From Bacteroidota bacterium (GTDB taxonomy: Bacteria; Bacteroidota; Bacteroidia; Bacteroidales; Paludibacteraceae), in assembly GCA_017860295.1 (NCBI GenBank), contig JAFNAS010000012.1, forward strand, positions 1-64,000: a DNA stretch of 64,000 bases, given 5' to 3'. The notes beneath the pieces were generated by a model. It was not told the DNA's origin and did no database searches. It saw nothing but the letters and a program-made list of their open reading frames with translations. Shown here piece by piece: positions 35,942 through 44,127 of the stretch (position 1 is its first letter; each line of letters begins with the position of its first letter). The position numbers and the translations under genes were made by a program.

Positions 35942-36241
35942 ATGAAGAGGTTACAATATTTGAAGAATGTGGTTACGCTGAAGCTGAACCCCGACTTATG
36001 TACCGGATGCGGTATGTGCACGGTAGTATGTCCTCACTCGGTCTTTGAGATGGTAAACGGCAAAGCCCGCATCGTCGATATCGACGATTGCATGGAGTGC
36101 GGAGCCTGTTCCAATAACTGTCGTTTCGGTGCTGTCAGCGTCAAGGCCGGGGTGGGATGTGCCGCAGGAATCCTGAACGGAATATTGAGAGGCACCGAGC
36201 CATCGTGTGATTGTTCTACCGGAACGAAAGCTTGTTGTTGA
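35942..36241 (+). CDS. hgcB: Mercury methylation ferredoxin HgcB
   Basis: Donates electrons to the corrinoid of HgcA. The 99-aa protein has two 4Fe-4S motifs: C20, C23, C26, C30 (CTGCGMCTVVCP) and C50, C53, C56, C60 (CMECGACSNNC), the second being the form typical of HgcB. C73 matches the conserved extra cysteine of the family. The C-terminal tail carries C89, C91 and the vicinal pair C98-C99, thought to deliver Hg(II). The pair hgcA-hgcB is complete and in the usual order. Confidence 0.95.
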   Translation: MKRLQYLKNVVTLKLNPDLCTGCGMCTVVCPHSVFEMVNGKARIVDIDDCMECGACSNNCRFGAVSVKAGVGCAAGILNGILRGTEPSCDCSTGTKACC

Positions 36242-36255
36242 AAATAAAAACGATT

Positions 36256-36693
36256 ATGGAAACATTAAAAATACGTATGGCAACCGCAGAGGATCAGGCT
36301 CAAATAAAAGCCTTACTGGAGGCGAGTCAATTACCGGGTAGCGATATCGATCCGGACAAACAATTTTTTCTGGTTGCGCAGCACAATCAGATCGTTCTCG
36401 GAACGATTGCGCTCGAAGTGTACGGAAATAGCGCTTTGCTGCGCTCTTTCGCTGTGGATGCACATTTCCGGAGTCAGCACATTGGTGCGCGTCTTTACCG
36501 GGAGGCTGTTACGCTATCCAAAAAAAAGGGAATCGGTCGTCTTTTTCTGCTGACCACCACTGCCGATCGGTATTTCGATCGCTTGGGCTGGCAACGTATC
36601 GGGCGCGATAAGGTGCCCGAAGCAATTGGCGCTACTACCGAATTTGCCTCTCTGTGTCCGGTATCTTCCATTGTAATGAAATTTGATATATAA
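36256..36693 (+). CDS. arsN2: ArsN2-like GNAT acetyltransferase
   Basis: A 145-aa GNAT protein: [21 protein letters not shown] holds the acetyl-CoA loop and [18 protein letters not shown] the following strand and helix. This pattern and the position beside acr3 match the ArsN2 group associated with arsenic operons. The biochemical role of ArsN2 is poorly known. ATG 36256 ([10 protein letters not shown]) follows hgcB by 14 nt. Confidence 0.82.
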   Translation: METLKIRMATAEDQAQIKALLEASQLPGSDIDPDKQFFLVAQHNQIVLGTIALEVYGNSALLRSFAVDAHFRSQHIGARLYREAVTLSKKKGIGRLFLLTTTADRYFDRLGWQRIGRDKVPEAIGATTEFASLCPVSSIVMKFDI

Positions 36694-36698
36694 CCGTT

Positions 36699-37730
36699 AT
36701 GAATACGCGACTGAAATTTCTCGACCGTTACCTGACGCTCTGGATATTCCTGGCTATGTTTATCGGAGTCTTCTCCGGCTGGTATTTCCCAGGAGTGGCT
36801 GCATTCTGGAACTCCTTTTCGTCGGGCACCACCAATCTGCCCATCGCCATCGGATTGATAGTGATGATGTATCCGCCCCTTGCGAAAGTGAAGTACGAAG
36901 AGTTGGGCGATGTGTTCAAAAACAAAAAAATTCTGGGGCTGTCGCTGGTGCAGAACTGGGTTGTTGGTCCGGTACTGATGTTTTTGCTGGCCATTATTTT
37001 CCTCCGGTTCAACATCAGTTACATGTACGGACTCATACTTATCGGCCTGGCGCGCTGCATTGCCATGGTCATTGTGTGGAACGATCTGGCAAAGGGCGAT
37101 CGGCAATATGCGGCCGGACTGGTGGCTTTCAATTCGCTCTTTCAGGTGTTGCTCTTTTCGGTCTATGCCTACCTGTTTATTGCCATTTTGCCCGGTTGGT
37201 TCGGACTACCGGTGAACGAAACGGTGGCGCAAATTACGATGGGCTCCATCGCCAAAAGTGTCTTTATCTACCTTGGAATACCCATGATTGCCGGTTTCCT
37301 GACACGGTTTATTCTTACCCGTGTTAAAGGTTCGCAGTGGTACGATACCCGTTTTGTCCCAAAAATATCACCGTTGACGCTGATTGCACTGCTGTTTACC
37401 ATCGTGGTGATGTTCTCGCTCAAGGGAGAATATATCGTAAAAATTCCATTGGACGTGGTTCGTATTGCCATACCGCTGGTTATCTATTTTGTGGTGATGT
37501 TCCTCTTTTCGTTCGTCATGAGCAAAAGGGTGGGGGCTACTTACGAACAGTCGGTTACTCTTTCGTTTACCGCCGCGAGCAATAACTTTGAATTGGCCAT
37601 CGCCGTAGCCATCGCTATTTTCGGCATCAATTCCGGTGAAGCTTTTACCGCCGTAATCGGACCGCTGGTTGAGGTGCCGGTAATGATAGCGCTGGTGAAC
37701 GTTGCTTTTTGGTTCCGTAAAAAATTTTGA
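36699..37730 (+). CDS. acr3: Arsenite efflux transporter, ACR3 family
   Basis: Exports arsenite across the cytoplasmic membrane, the final step after ArsC. The 343-aa product has ten helices, with the ACR3 signature around C120 ([19 protein letters not shown]), the NxP-type segment near residue 45 ([16 protein letters not shown]) and the late [16 protein letters not shown] motif. It starts 5 nt after arsN2. A palindromic hairpin follows directly. Confidence 0.94.
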   Translation: MNTRLKFLDRYLTLWIFLAMFIGVFSGWYFPGVAAFWNSFSSGTTNLPIAIGLIVMMYPPLAKVKYEELGDVFKNKKILGLSLVQNWVVGPVLMFLLAIIFLRFNISYMYGLILIGLARCIAMVIVWNDLAKGDRQYAAGLVAFNSLFQVLLFSVYAYLFIAILPGWFGLPVNETVAQITMGSIAKSVFIYLGIPMIAGFLTRFILTRVKGSQWYDTRFVPKISPLTLIALLFTIVVMFSLKGEYIVKIPLDVVRIAIPLVIYFVVMFLFSFVMSKRVGATYEQSVTLSFTAASNNFELAIAVAIAIFGINSGEAFTAVIGPLVEVPVMIALVNVAFWFRKKF

Positions 37731-37771
37731 TATCAGACCTTAAAGGTTTCAAAAACCTTTAAGGTCTGATA
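37731..37771. terminator. Long palindrome after acr3
   Basis: TATCAGACCTTAAAGGTTT pairs perfectly with AAACCTTTAAGGTCTGATA across a short A-rich loop. A near copy lies at 38346-38378 on the other side of the ArsN1-like gene. It may act as terminator; it also resembles a dispersed palindromic repeat. Confidence 0.65.
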
Positions 37772-37799
37772 TATTCCCTGTTCGATAAATTTATATAAA

Positions 37800-38303
37800 A
37801 TGAAACAAATTACTATCCAACCCCTTACTGCCGCACATTGGTCCGATGCGGCGCGTATCTATGAAGCCGGTATTGCCACCGGTAACGCTACATTTCAAAC
37901 CGAAGCTCCGTCGTGGGAAGCCTGGAACAAGGCGCATCGTCCGGATTGTCGTTTGGTGGCGCTTTGCGAAGGAGAAGTTGCCGGATGGGCTGCCCTTTCG
38001 TCCGTTTCGTCCCGACCGGTGTATGCCGGTGTGGCAGAGGTAAGCATCTATGTCGATGCTGCTTTCCGGGGACAAGGTGTGGGCAACTGTTTAATGAAAG
38101 CGCTTATTGAAGAGTCCGAAAGAGAAGGAGTCTGGACGCTTCAATCGGGTGTGTTTCCCGAAAATGCGGCCAGTATGCGGTTGCACCAGAAGCACGGTTT
38201 TCGTACGATCGGTCTCAAAGAGAAGATTGGCAAAATGCACTCCGTATGGCGCGATGTGGCGATGCTGGAACGTCGCAGCCGTGTGACGGGAATCGACGAT
38301 TAG
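37800..38303 (+). CDS. ArsN1/phosphinothricin-acetyltransferase-like GNAT
   Basis: A 167-aa GNAT of the PAT/Bar type. Typical blocks are IYEAGIATGNATFQTEAPSW near the start, AEVSIYVDAAFRGQGVGNCL with the acetyl-CoA loop, and LHQKHGFRTIGLKEKIGK. This group includes ArsN1, which acetylates the organoarsenical antibiotic arsinothricin, and phosphinothricin acetyltransferases. Location at the end of an arsenic operon favours ArsN1, by inference only; PAT/Bar relatives outside ars operons are also common. Confidence 0.83.
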   Translation: MKQITIQPLTAAHWSDAARIYEAGIATGNATFQTEAPSWEAWNKAHRPDCRLVALCEGEVAGWAALSSVSSRPVYAGVAEVSIYVDAAFRGQGVGNCLMKALIEESEREGVWTLQSGVFPENAASMRLHQKHGFRTIGLKEKIGKMHSVWRDVAMLERRSRVTGIDD

Positions 38304-38345
38304 CAAGATGCTCCCGAATGTTGCATTTCAGACACCACCATCTTT

Positions 38346-38378
38346 AGACTTTAAAGGTTTTGAAAACCTTTAAGGTCT
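38346..38378. terminator. Palindrome between convergent genes
   Basis: AGACTTTAAAGGTTTT and GAAAACCTTTAAGGTCT form a near-perfect hairpin with an A run and some T after it. It is nearly the same sequence as the palindrome at 37731-37771. Confidence 0.65.
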
Positions 38379-38401
38379 GAAAACAAATGGTTCACTGCCG
38401 G

Positions 38402-38662
38402 TTACGGTTCCACAAACAGCACCTCCACCCCCTCTTCTTTCAGCAACGCTAAGGATTTGGAGCAGATATTGCGGGTACATAACAGCGTGATATTCCTTTC
38501 GGGAGCAACACGCCTTATCTGCCATGCCATTCGGACTATCTTTTCGGCATCTTTCCGGATAATGCGGCTTTTGACTACCTTGCGGATGCCCAGGCGGTTG
38601 TCGCCGAGCGCTTCCAACTGCACGCGTGCCGATAGTCCGTAATGCGTGGAATCGGTGATCAT
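38402..38662 (-). CDS. Small hypothetical protein
   Basis: I do not recognise it. The 86-aa product is soluble and strongly basic in the middle (GIRKVVKSRIIRKDAEKIVR), with a beta-alpha-beta look at the end (NITLLCTRNICSKSLALLKEEGVEVLFVEP). It starts 1 nt after the stop of the propeller lipoprotein gene, so the two are translationally coupled. Confidence 0.7.
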   Translation of the reverse strand: MITDSTHYGLSARVQLEALGDNRLGIRKVVKSRIIRKDAEKIVRMAWQIRRVAPERNITLLCTRNICSKSLALLKEEGVEVLFVEP

Positions 38663-38663
38663 C

Positions 38664-39653
38664 TCAATTTTTCAGTACCAGCAGTCCGTTGTTGGTTCCG
38701 AACCATTTGTTGTTGTTTTTGTCGACAGCAATGGCATTGACAGCGTCAATAGGCGTTTGATTTACCAAACTGTAACTATTCCATTGTGTGCCGCTAACGG
38801 ACGAAATGCCCCAGCCGTTGTAGCCGACCCATATTTTCCCCAGCCGATCGGTTTTGATAGACAAGAGTGGAGACCCTGCTTTCAATCCATCCGTTTCGTT
38901 GGCATAGGTAGTCCAGCTTGAACCGTCAAATTTGGATAAGCCACCCAAAGTGGCAAACCATGTGTTTCCCTGATTGTCGAAGGCAATCGACATTACTCCG
39001 TTGCCGGCAATTCCTTTGGTTTTGTCGCCGGTATAGCTGTACGTTGTCCATGTTGTGCCGTCGTATTTTGAAGCGCCACCATTGGTTCCGAACCATTTGT
39101 TTCCCTGTTTATTCACAGCGATGCAATAGACCCGGTTGTCGGCTAAGCCGTTTTTAGTGCTATAGTTTGTCCAATTGCTGCCGTCGAAGAACGACACGCC
39201 GTTGTCGTCGGTACCAATCCATTTGTTGCCTTTGGCATCGATGGTGATGCTCCGGATGTAGTTGCTGGCAACACTGTTCGGATTGTTGGGGTCATGCCTG
39301 TAGTAAGTCCATGTAGTATTGCTCACTTTGGTAACGCCTCCTCCGTAGGTGCCGAACCATTTATCGCCGTTGGCATCGATGGCTATGGCCGTAACCTGAC
39401 TATTGGTATAGAAACTGTTGTAGAGACTCCATGTTGCCCCGTCGAATTTGGCAGCACCCTTGTCGGTTCCTATCCATACGTTTGCCGATGAATCGATGGC
39501 CACCGAATAGATGCAATTTGTTGGCATCCCGTCGGCGGTGGTGTATATCGTCCACCTATCGGCTATTGCTTCGTCCATTGTGTTTTTCTGGCATGACATC
39601 AGAAGCATTGCCAGCAGCATGACCATGGTGCTCATTCTCCAGCTCTTTTTCAT
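38664..39653 (-). CDS. Lipoprotein beta-propeller (two-component regulator propeller repeats)
   Basis: A 329-aa lipoprotein: signal peptide with lipobox LLMSC near residue 21, then seven Reg_prop blades, each ending in a W(I/F)GT(N/D)xG-type strand (NVWIGTDKGAAKFDG, DKWFGTYGGGV, NKWIGTDDNGV, NKWFGTNGG, NTWFATLGG, KIWVGYNG, NKWFGTNNG). Such propellers usually form the sensor of hybrid two-component systems; here the propeller stands alone without kinase or regulator, so it may be a surface binding protein. Confidence 0.88.
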   Translation of the reverse strand: MKKSWRMSTMVMLLAMLLMSCQKNTMDEAIADRWTIYTTADGMPTNCIYSVAIDSSANVWIGTDKGAAKFDGATWSLYNSFYTNSQVTAIAIDANGDKWFGTYGGGVTKVSNTTWTYYRHDPNNPNSVASNYIRSITIDAKGNKWIGTDDNGVSFFDGSNWTNYSTKNGLADNRVYCIAVNKQGNKWFGTNGGASKYDGTTWTTYSYTGDKTKGIAGNGVMSIAFDNQGNTWFATLGGLSKFDGSSWTTYANETDGLKAGSPLLSIKTDRLGKIWVGYNGWGISSVSGTQWNSYSLVNQTPIDAVNAIAVDKNNNKWFGTNNGLLVLKN

Positions 39654-39807
39654 AGTTGTCGGTTTTAGTTGTTGATAATGAAGGAGCCTAATTGAATATT
39701 TGTGGTTTTTTTAGACTTTAGTTACAAAGGTAGTACTCTTTTTTTACAAATAGTAAAAAAAAAGAGGGTAAAGCGTCGTTTTTTTTATATTAAACAGTAT
39801 GTAAAAA

Positions 39808-40296
39808 TCATTTTTTTTGTTGCACTATGCTTTGATTGCAGTTACAATACTCTTTGTCGATGTTTGTGTCGTAGGCAAAGCCGAATCCTTTGGCTTGCCG
39901 TTCGTCCTGCAGTTTTCCCCACGCGTCCCAACCTTTTTCGCGCAAAACGGCGTTGTCGTGTTCAAGCGTAGGGTAACCTTTAAAGAAATCGGCAAAAAGA
40001 TTGCAGGGATAGCTCTCGCAGAGCGCGCACATCTCCACATTTTTCTCTTTGGCGCACTGTCTGACTTTGCAGGCCGGATTGCCGCTTCCAGCTTTGCACG
40101 AGACGCATACCCCTTCCGTAGACATCCCTTTCAGGAACGACCAAAATTTGTCGCCATCGGGAAAGAAGGGCATAATCTCTTCAAATCCCAGTTTCTGCAT
40201 CTCGTCATACAAAACTTTTGCGGCAGGTTCAACTTTCACTTTCACCGCGCAATTTTCGCAATAAAGACCGCAGTAACAGGCTTGTTCTTTCTTCAT
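39808..40296 (-). CDS. DUF3795 cysteine-rich protein
   Basis: A 162-aa protein with about a dozen Cys, in an N-terminal ACYCGLYCENCAV motif, a middle CVSCKAGSGNPACKVRQC motif and a later CALCESYPC motif. This is the DUF3795 pattern, a putative metal- or Fe-S-binding protein of anaerobes with unknown function. The tail (YCNCNQSIVQQKK) is family-variable. Confidence 0.82.
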   Translation of the reverse strand: MKKEQACYCGLYCENCAVKVKVEPAAKVLYDEMQKLGFEEIMPFFPDGDKFWSFLKGMSTEGVCVSCKAGSGNPACKVRQCAKEKNVEMCALCESYPCNLFADFFKGYPTLEHDNAVLREKGWDAWGKLQDERQAKGFGFAYDTNIDKEYCNCNQSIVQQKK

Positions 40297-40369
40297 ATCT
40301 TAAATGTGTTTTGTTGAATTTATTCTCTGTTTGTTTCGTTGGTCAGGTTCCCTACACCGCCGGCGTCAA

Positions 40370-40738
40370 TCAGTATTTCTTTATCAGCAGCGTGTGTTTT
40401 ACTGTCGAATCGGGTTTGCTTACCGGCATCCGGTATTTTTGCGTCGGCTTTACACATGGCATCTTTTCCATTTCAGAAGGTCTGTTGAATGCAAGATTCA
40501 AATTGTCCCCTTTCAATGTCGTAAGAGGCAACTGTTTCTTCGTTGACACATCGTTGAGTTTCCATTGAGAAATGCCGTATTGCAACGGATTGTTTGCCGA
40601 CAGCTCATTTTGCATTGATCTTTGATAAAGAGTAGAGTCGGCCCGAAGTAATTGATTGTGCAACACGATACCGCGTTGGGCAAATACTGGCATCAAATAT
40701 CCGAACATCAAAATGGCTATCACTACTATTTGTTTCAT
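40370..40738 (-). CDS. Secreted hypothetical protein
   Basis: A 122-aa product with a clear signal peptide (MKQIVVIAILMFGYLMPVFAQ). The mature part is hydrophilic with no motif I recognise and no cysteine pair. ATG 40738 starts the signal peptide; the frame is open to 40774. Confidence 0.6.
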   Translation of the reverse strand: MKQIVVIAILMFGYLMPVFAQRGIVLHNQLLRADSTLYQRSMQNELSANNPLQYGISQWKLNDVSTKKQLPLTTLKGDNLNLAFNRPSEMEKMPCVKPTQKYRMPVSKPDSTVKHTLLIKKY

Positions 40739-40780
40739 AGTCAACAATTTTATTGAAGTTATTCCATAGTGCACTTTACA

Positions 40781-40862
40781 TTATCTTTTTGCTTCAAGTT
40801 TAGCGACGCGGTATCTTATGCCTAAAACCAAAGTGGTTTGAACTACACTGATCTTCGATTCA
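40781..40862 (-). pseudogene. Possible C-terminal remnant of an outer-membrane protein
   Basis: A frame without a start reads KISVVQTTLVLGIRYRVAKL then a short basic end and stop. The alternating pattern resembles the last strands of a beta-barrel protein. No upstream portion remains: the frame is closed by TGA shortly before. Confidence 0.3.
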
Positions 40863-40892
40863 ACTACCACCAACCATCATAGATAAGCGTAA

Positions 40893-41999
40893 TTATTTTG
40901 TCAGTTCTACTATCTTCTTTTCAAGTGCGGTTTCTGTGTCAGTACCAAATCCAGTAAAAACCTCCACAATTACACCATTTCTATTAATTAAGAATGATTT
41001 TGGGATTGCTCTTATTTTGTAAGAAGCGGCTTGTTTGCTGTAGAGTCCTTTTAGATCGGAAATGTTTGTCCATGACATTTGGTCTTGGTTTGAAGCAATT
41101 TTCCATGATTCCAAGTCGGTATCGATCGAAAAACTGACAATTTCAAAATCTTTATTTTTAAACTTCCGGAATAGAGTAACTAATGATTTATTGCTCTCCC
41201 TGCACGATCCGCACCAAGATGCCCAGAAATCAAGAAGGATGACTTTGCCTTTATAATCTGAAAGTTTTACTTTTTGCCCGGTTAAATTAGTGCCGGTAAT
41301 TTCGGGAGCGTAAGAGCCTGCTTTCAAATTGGTTGTGGTAATATATTGATTTATGACATCACCATACTTGGACTTTTTTAGGTTTATCGGAAATTTGTCA
41401 AACAACCTTTTTAGGCTATCCGAGGGAAGGTCATTTCGTACAAAGTAAAGTTCTTTTATTGTGATTAAAGATGGTGGAAAAGAGGCAATGCTTTGAAGTC
41501 TTATTTTGAGTACTTCTTGGTCTACAAGTGAAATGTTTTTCCAAATTGCTCTTGCTTTTGTTTCATCGGTTTCTTTGATTGCTTTGGTTGTAAGGCTGTC
41601 TCTTGTTTTGTCTAGGGTTGCATGCTTTTGTAAAACGGAAAAGTATATCTTATTTAATGGAGAACCTTTAACTTGTAAGTTGGAAAAATTGTTTCGATCG
41701 CCGGTTATTGTGATGTTTTTGTTTTCAATCCATAGATTAAAATAAACTTCGTCGTTTGCGGGATATAGCCTGAACGTAACCGGTTCTGATACTTTTCCGC
41801 TAAAAGTGAGTTGTCCTTGTTGTAAATATACGGAATCAATGTTCTGTGTAGAGTCAAGGTTGACAAGATAAAACTTAGTATCGTTCTTAAATCCGGTTAA
41901 CTTAGCAGTTAATGTAAACCTGTCTGATTTTTGCTGTCCAAAAATTTGGTGGCACATCAAGCAAAGAAGCAAAGTCGCATAAATTTTAAGTGTTTGCAT
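40893..41999 (-). CDS. Thiol-disulfide protein with DUF4369 and thioredoxin-like domains
   Basis: A 368-aa secreted protein. A signal peptide (residues 1-22) precedes a DUF4369-type N-terminal beta domain (about 27-130) and a helical linker. The C-terminal AhpC/TSA-thioredoxin domain (about 232-368) has the redox motif WCGSC in LLDFWASWCGSCRES and a cis-Pro loop (RAIPKSFLINRNG). It resembles ResA/TlpA-like reductases of Bacteroidota that act on periplasmic thiols. Confidence 0.88.
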   Translation of the reverse strand: MQTLKIYATLLLCLMCHQIFGQQKSDRFTLTAKLTGFKNDTKFYLVNLDSTQNIDSVYLQQGQLTFSGKVSEPVTFRLYPANDEVYFNLWIENKNITITGDRNNFSNLQVKGSPLNKIYFSVLQKHATLDKTRDSLTTKAIKETDETKARAIWKNISLVDQEVLKIRLQSIASFPPSLITIKELYFVRNDLPSDSLKRLFDKFPINLKKSKYGDVINQYITTTNLKAGSYAPEITGTNLTGQKVKLSDYKGKVILLDFWASWCGSCRESNKSLVTLFRKFKNKDFEIVSFSIDTDLESWKIASNQDQMSWTNISDLKGLYSKQAASYKIRAIPKSFLINRNGVIVEVFTGFGTDTETALEKKIVELTK

Positions 42000-42391
42000 A
42001 TATCGGCTGTGTTTTTTGGTCTGCTGAGTCCGTCAGGACCTTTCATGTCAATCATCTGTTCTGCCATCCGACCACCTATGATCTGTATGTAGCGTTGTTA
42101 ACAAGAAAACTCCGACTTTTGAAAAGTCTTCAAATATAGCACTATTTTTCTTAAACAAAAAAACGACAGCATAATACTGTCGGTACTCGTTTTTGCCGTC
42201 CTGTTCTCCTGATCCTTTATGGCGAAAAAAACATCGTTGTCGCTGTGTCAAATGGTTGTCCGTAATGCTTCAACCCCGTTGATTACGTTCGTTCAGTCTG
42301 CCATCTGTGCTTTATCTCGGGTACAAATCGGGAGAGCTGAGCCAGTAGTGTGATGGTGCCTAAATCAATGTAAATCAAAAAAACAACATAC
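42000..42391. other. Intergenic region without recognisable genes
   Basis: No supported coding frame. A segment at 42322-42352 (CTCGGGTACAAATCGG... AGCTGAGCCA) resembles 44379-44408, so both may be remnants of one decayed repeat. Confidence 0.4.
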
Positions 42392-42409
42392 TTGTCGATA
42401 TTGTCCTCG

Positions 42410-42553
42410 AATGTTGCTACTGTTGATGGAAAAAAGAATAGATACGCAGCCTATCAAAATGTGTATGATATGATACGGGGTGAACTGCCGAATGTGCAAG
42501 TAGTGGGCGACAAAGTAAGGGTAAAAGGTTCTTATGATTTTACTTGGTCGTAA
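42410..42553 (+). pseudogene. Fragment of a TonB receptor plug
   Basis: A 47-residue frame without a proper start, containing NVYDMIRGELPNVQVVGDKV and RVKGSYDF before its stop. It matches the plug-domain block (YDMIRG-x-PGVQV-G-x-VRVRG) of TonB-linked proteins of Bacteroidota. The rest of the gene is absent, which marks this area as a decay zone. Confidence 0.45.
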
Positions 42554-42556
42554 TTT

Positions 42557-43207
42557 TCAATAGATAAATGGAATATATTTCTTTGTTTTTCGGGCATATT
42601 CAACAAAATCAGCTCCGTATCTTTTCCGTAGATAATTATCCAACTGAGGAATTTGAATCAACACAAAATTCAACGCAATAGCGGCAACAGGAATAAAGCT
42701 CATCAGATTTTCTGTAACCAAAGCGTATCCGGCAAACATGACCGTATCTCCCCAAAAATTGATATGCATGGCATACTTGAATAATCCTTGCGTATAAATC
42801 CGTCCTTTATTTTCGGGTTTCTTTTTCCAGACATAGCGTTGATAATCGGAGAGCGAATTGATAAGAGAACCGAAAATAAAAAACGTCACACCTGTTATCT
42901 CGATTATCAACGAAGGATGAGTGTGCAAGTTACCCCAATACGAAAACATATATACCAGAAAACCATACAACGCACCTACAACACAACCTTCCAGCCAGCC
43001 GACCTTTCGTTTTACAAATACGAACAGGCAAATCACAAGTCGTATGTAAAATGCAATAGAGCAGGAAAACAACAATATGCGACACAAAGAATCGCTCTGA
43101 TTATTTGTGAACAAAAATACGGTTGAAAAAATAACACCTGATAAGGTAAGCGAAACCAGCATTAATTTTGACCCCAACGAAGGAGAATGTATATCTTGAT
43201 ATGCCAT
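42557..43207 (-). CDS. Membrane protein of the DUF1295/isoprenylcysteine methyltransferase-like group
   Basis: A 216-aa inner-membrane protein with six to seven helices. The C-terminal block (YTQGLFKYAMHINFWGDTVM... and YLRKRYGADFVEYARKTKKYIPFIY) is typical of DUF1295 / steroid 5-alpha-reductase-like and phospholipid methyltransferase proteins, where it binds cofactor. Substrate unknown. The stop is only 3 nt from the TonB fragment on the other strand. Confidence 0.75.
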   Translation of the reverse strand: MAYQDIHSPSLGSKLMLVSLTLSGVIFSTVFLFTNNQSDSLCRILLFSCSIAFYIRLVICLFVFVKRKVGWLEGCVVGALYGFLVYMFSYWGNLHTHPSLIIEITGVTFFIFGSLINSLSDYQRYVWKKKPENKGRIYTQGLFKYAMHINFWGDTVMFAGYALVTENLMSFIPVAAIALNFVLIQIPQLDNYLRKRYGADFVEYARKTKKYIPFIY

Positions 43208-43423
43208 ATTTTTTATGTTTTGCTACTCAAAGCTTCTGATTAATAACTTACCCAATCAGTTATTGTCAAACGATGTTCTCAGGAATATCACAGGAAGCAA
43301 ATGAACCAAAATTCTTATGGAGTTATTCAGATACAAAGATGAGGTAAATTTTTTGACTGTTGTTTGAAAAAAGTCAAAGAATTCTCTTGCACATACGATT
43401 AAGTATTGCAATGATAAACGAAA

Positions 43424-43533
43424 GGGGCTTTCGTCTGCTCTCTTCAATTTTTCGGACTAATTAGCTTACCTCGTTTCTCAAAATACTTGCCAATCATTCT
43501 GTTTTCACAGTCCTAAAGTCCTTTCACATTTAG
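43424..43533. repeat. Palindromic repeat family, copy 1 (partial)
   Basis: From GGGGCTTTCGTCTGCTC to CACATTTAGGGAGATC. The first 100 bp (43424-43523) are identical to copy 3. The right-hand palindrome CCCCTTAAGGGG seen in copy 4 is degenerate here and overlaps the 3' end of the DUF559 gene. All five copies in the window have the same orientation. Confidence 0.85.
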
Positions 43534-43908
43534 GGAGATCAATGTCTTTTTAATTTGTTGTATTACTTTGTCAACGTCCGTAAGAACTTCTTCATTGGTA
43601 ACCCGAATCACGGTCAGTCCGAAGCGTTCGAGCTCTGCCGTACGTCCGTCATCATAATCCGATCGTGAAGTATGAATTGCCCCATCTACTTCTATAACCA
43701 GTTTTGCCCGATGACAATAAAAATCGGCAATGAAAATATCGATCGGATGCTGAGCCTTAAATCGTACACCCAGTTGGTTGCACCGTAGTTTTTCCCAGAG
43801 AACTTTCTCTGCTGGTGTCATATTCTCACGCAACTCTTTTGCCCGGGCAAAAATAGTTGGCTGAGCATTATAATACATGGAATATTCCACTGTGTTCTTT
43901 TGAAGCAT
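43513..43908 (-). CDS. DUF559 endonuclease-like protein
   Basis: A 131-aa protein of the restriction-endonuclease-like fold related to Vsr. Conserved blocks are LRENMTPAEKVLWEKLRCNQ, FKAQHPIDIFIADFYCHRAKL (with the catalytic D of the D...ExK pattern) and VIEVDGAIH. The C-terminal residues (LNVKGL) are encoded inside repeat copy 1, and the start lies 23 nt from repeat copy 2, so the gene exactly fills the space between two copies. It may be cargo or a mobility-linked nuclease of the repeat; no target is known. Confidence 0.85.
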   Translation of the reverse strand: MLQKNTVEYSMYYNAQPTIFARAKELRENMTPAEKVLWEKLRCNQLGVRFKAQHPIDIFIADFYCHRAKLVIEVDGAIHTSRSDYDDGRTAELERFGLTVIRVTNEEVLTDVDKVIQQIKKTLISLNVKGL

Positions 43909-43930
43909 GGATGGCTTGTTTTGTTTATTT

Positions 43931-44101
43931 TACCCCAAACCCACTGACGATCTATGATGTCAGTACTGTAAGCCTGGAGGGGCTTTAATCTGCTTTTGTC
44001 AATTTTTCTGGCTAATTAGTTAATCTCGTTTTTCAAGATATTTGCTAATCATTCTGTTATCGCCGCCCCAAAGTCCCCTTTAGGGGATTTAGGGGTAGAT
44101 G
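43931..44101. repeat. Palindromic repeat family, copy 2
   Basis: Begins TACCCCAAACCC, carries the 30-nt insert ACTGAC...GTCAGT...TGTAAG, and ends AGTCCCCTTTAGGGGATTTAGGGGTAGATG. Its right end is followed by GGAAAGTTTTCATAAC and then a decayed CRISPR repeat. Confidence 0.85.
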
Positions 44102-44127
44102 TGGAAAGTTTTCATAACCCCAGAAAT

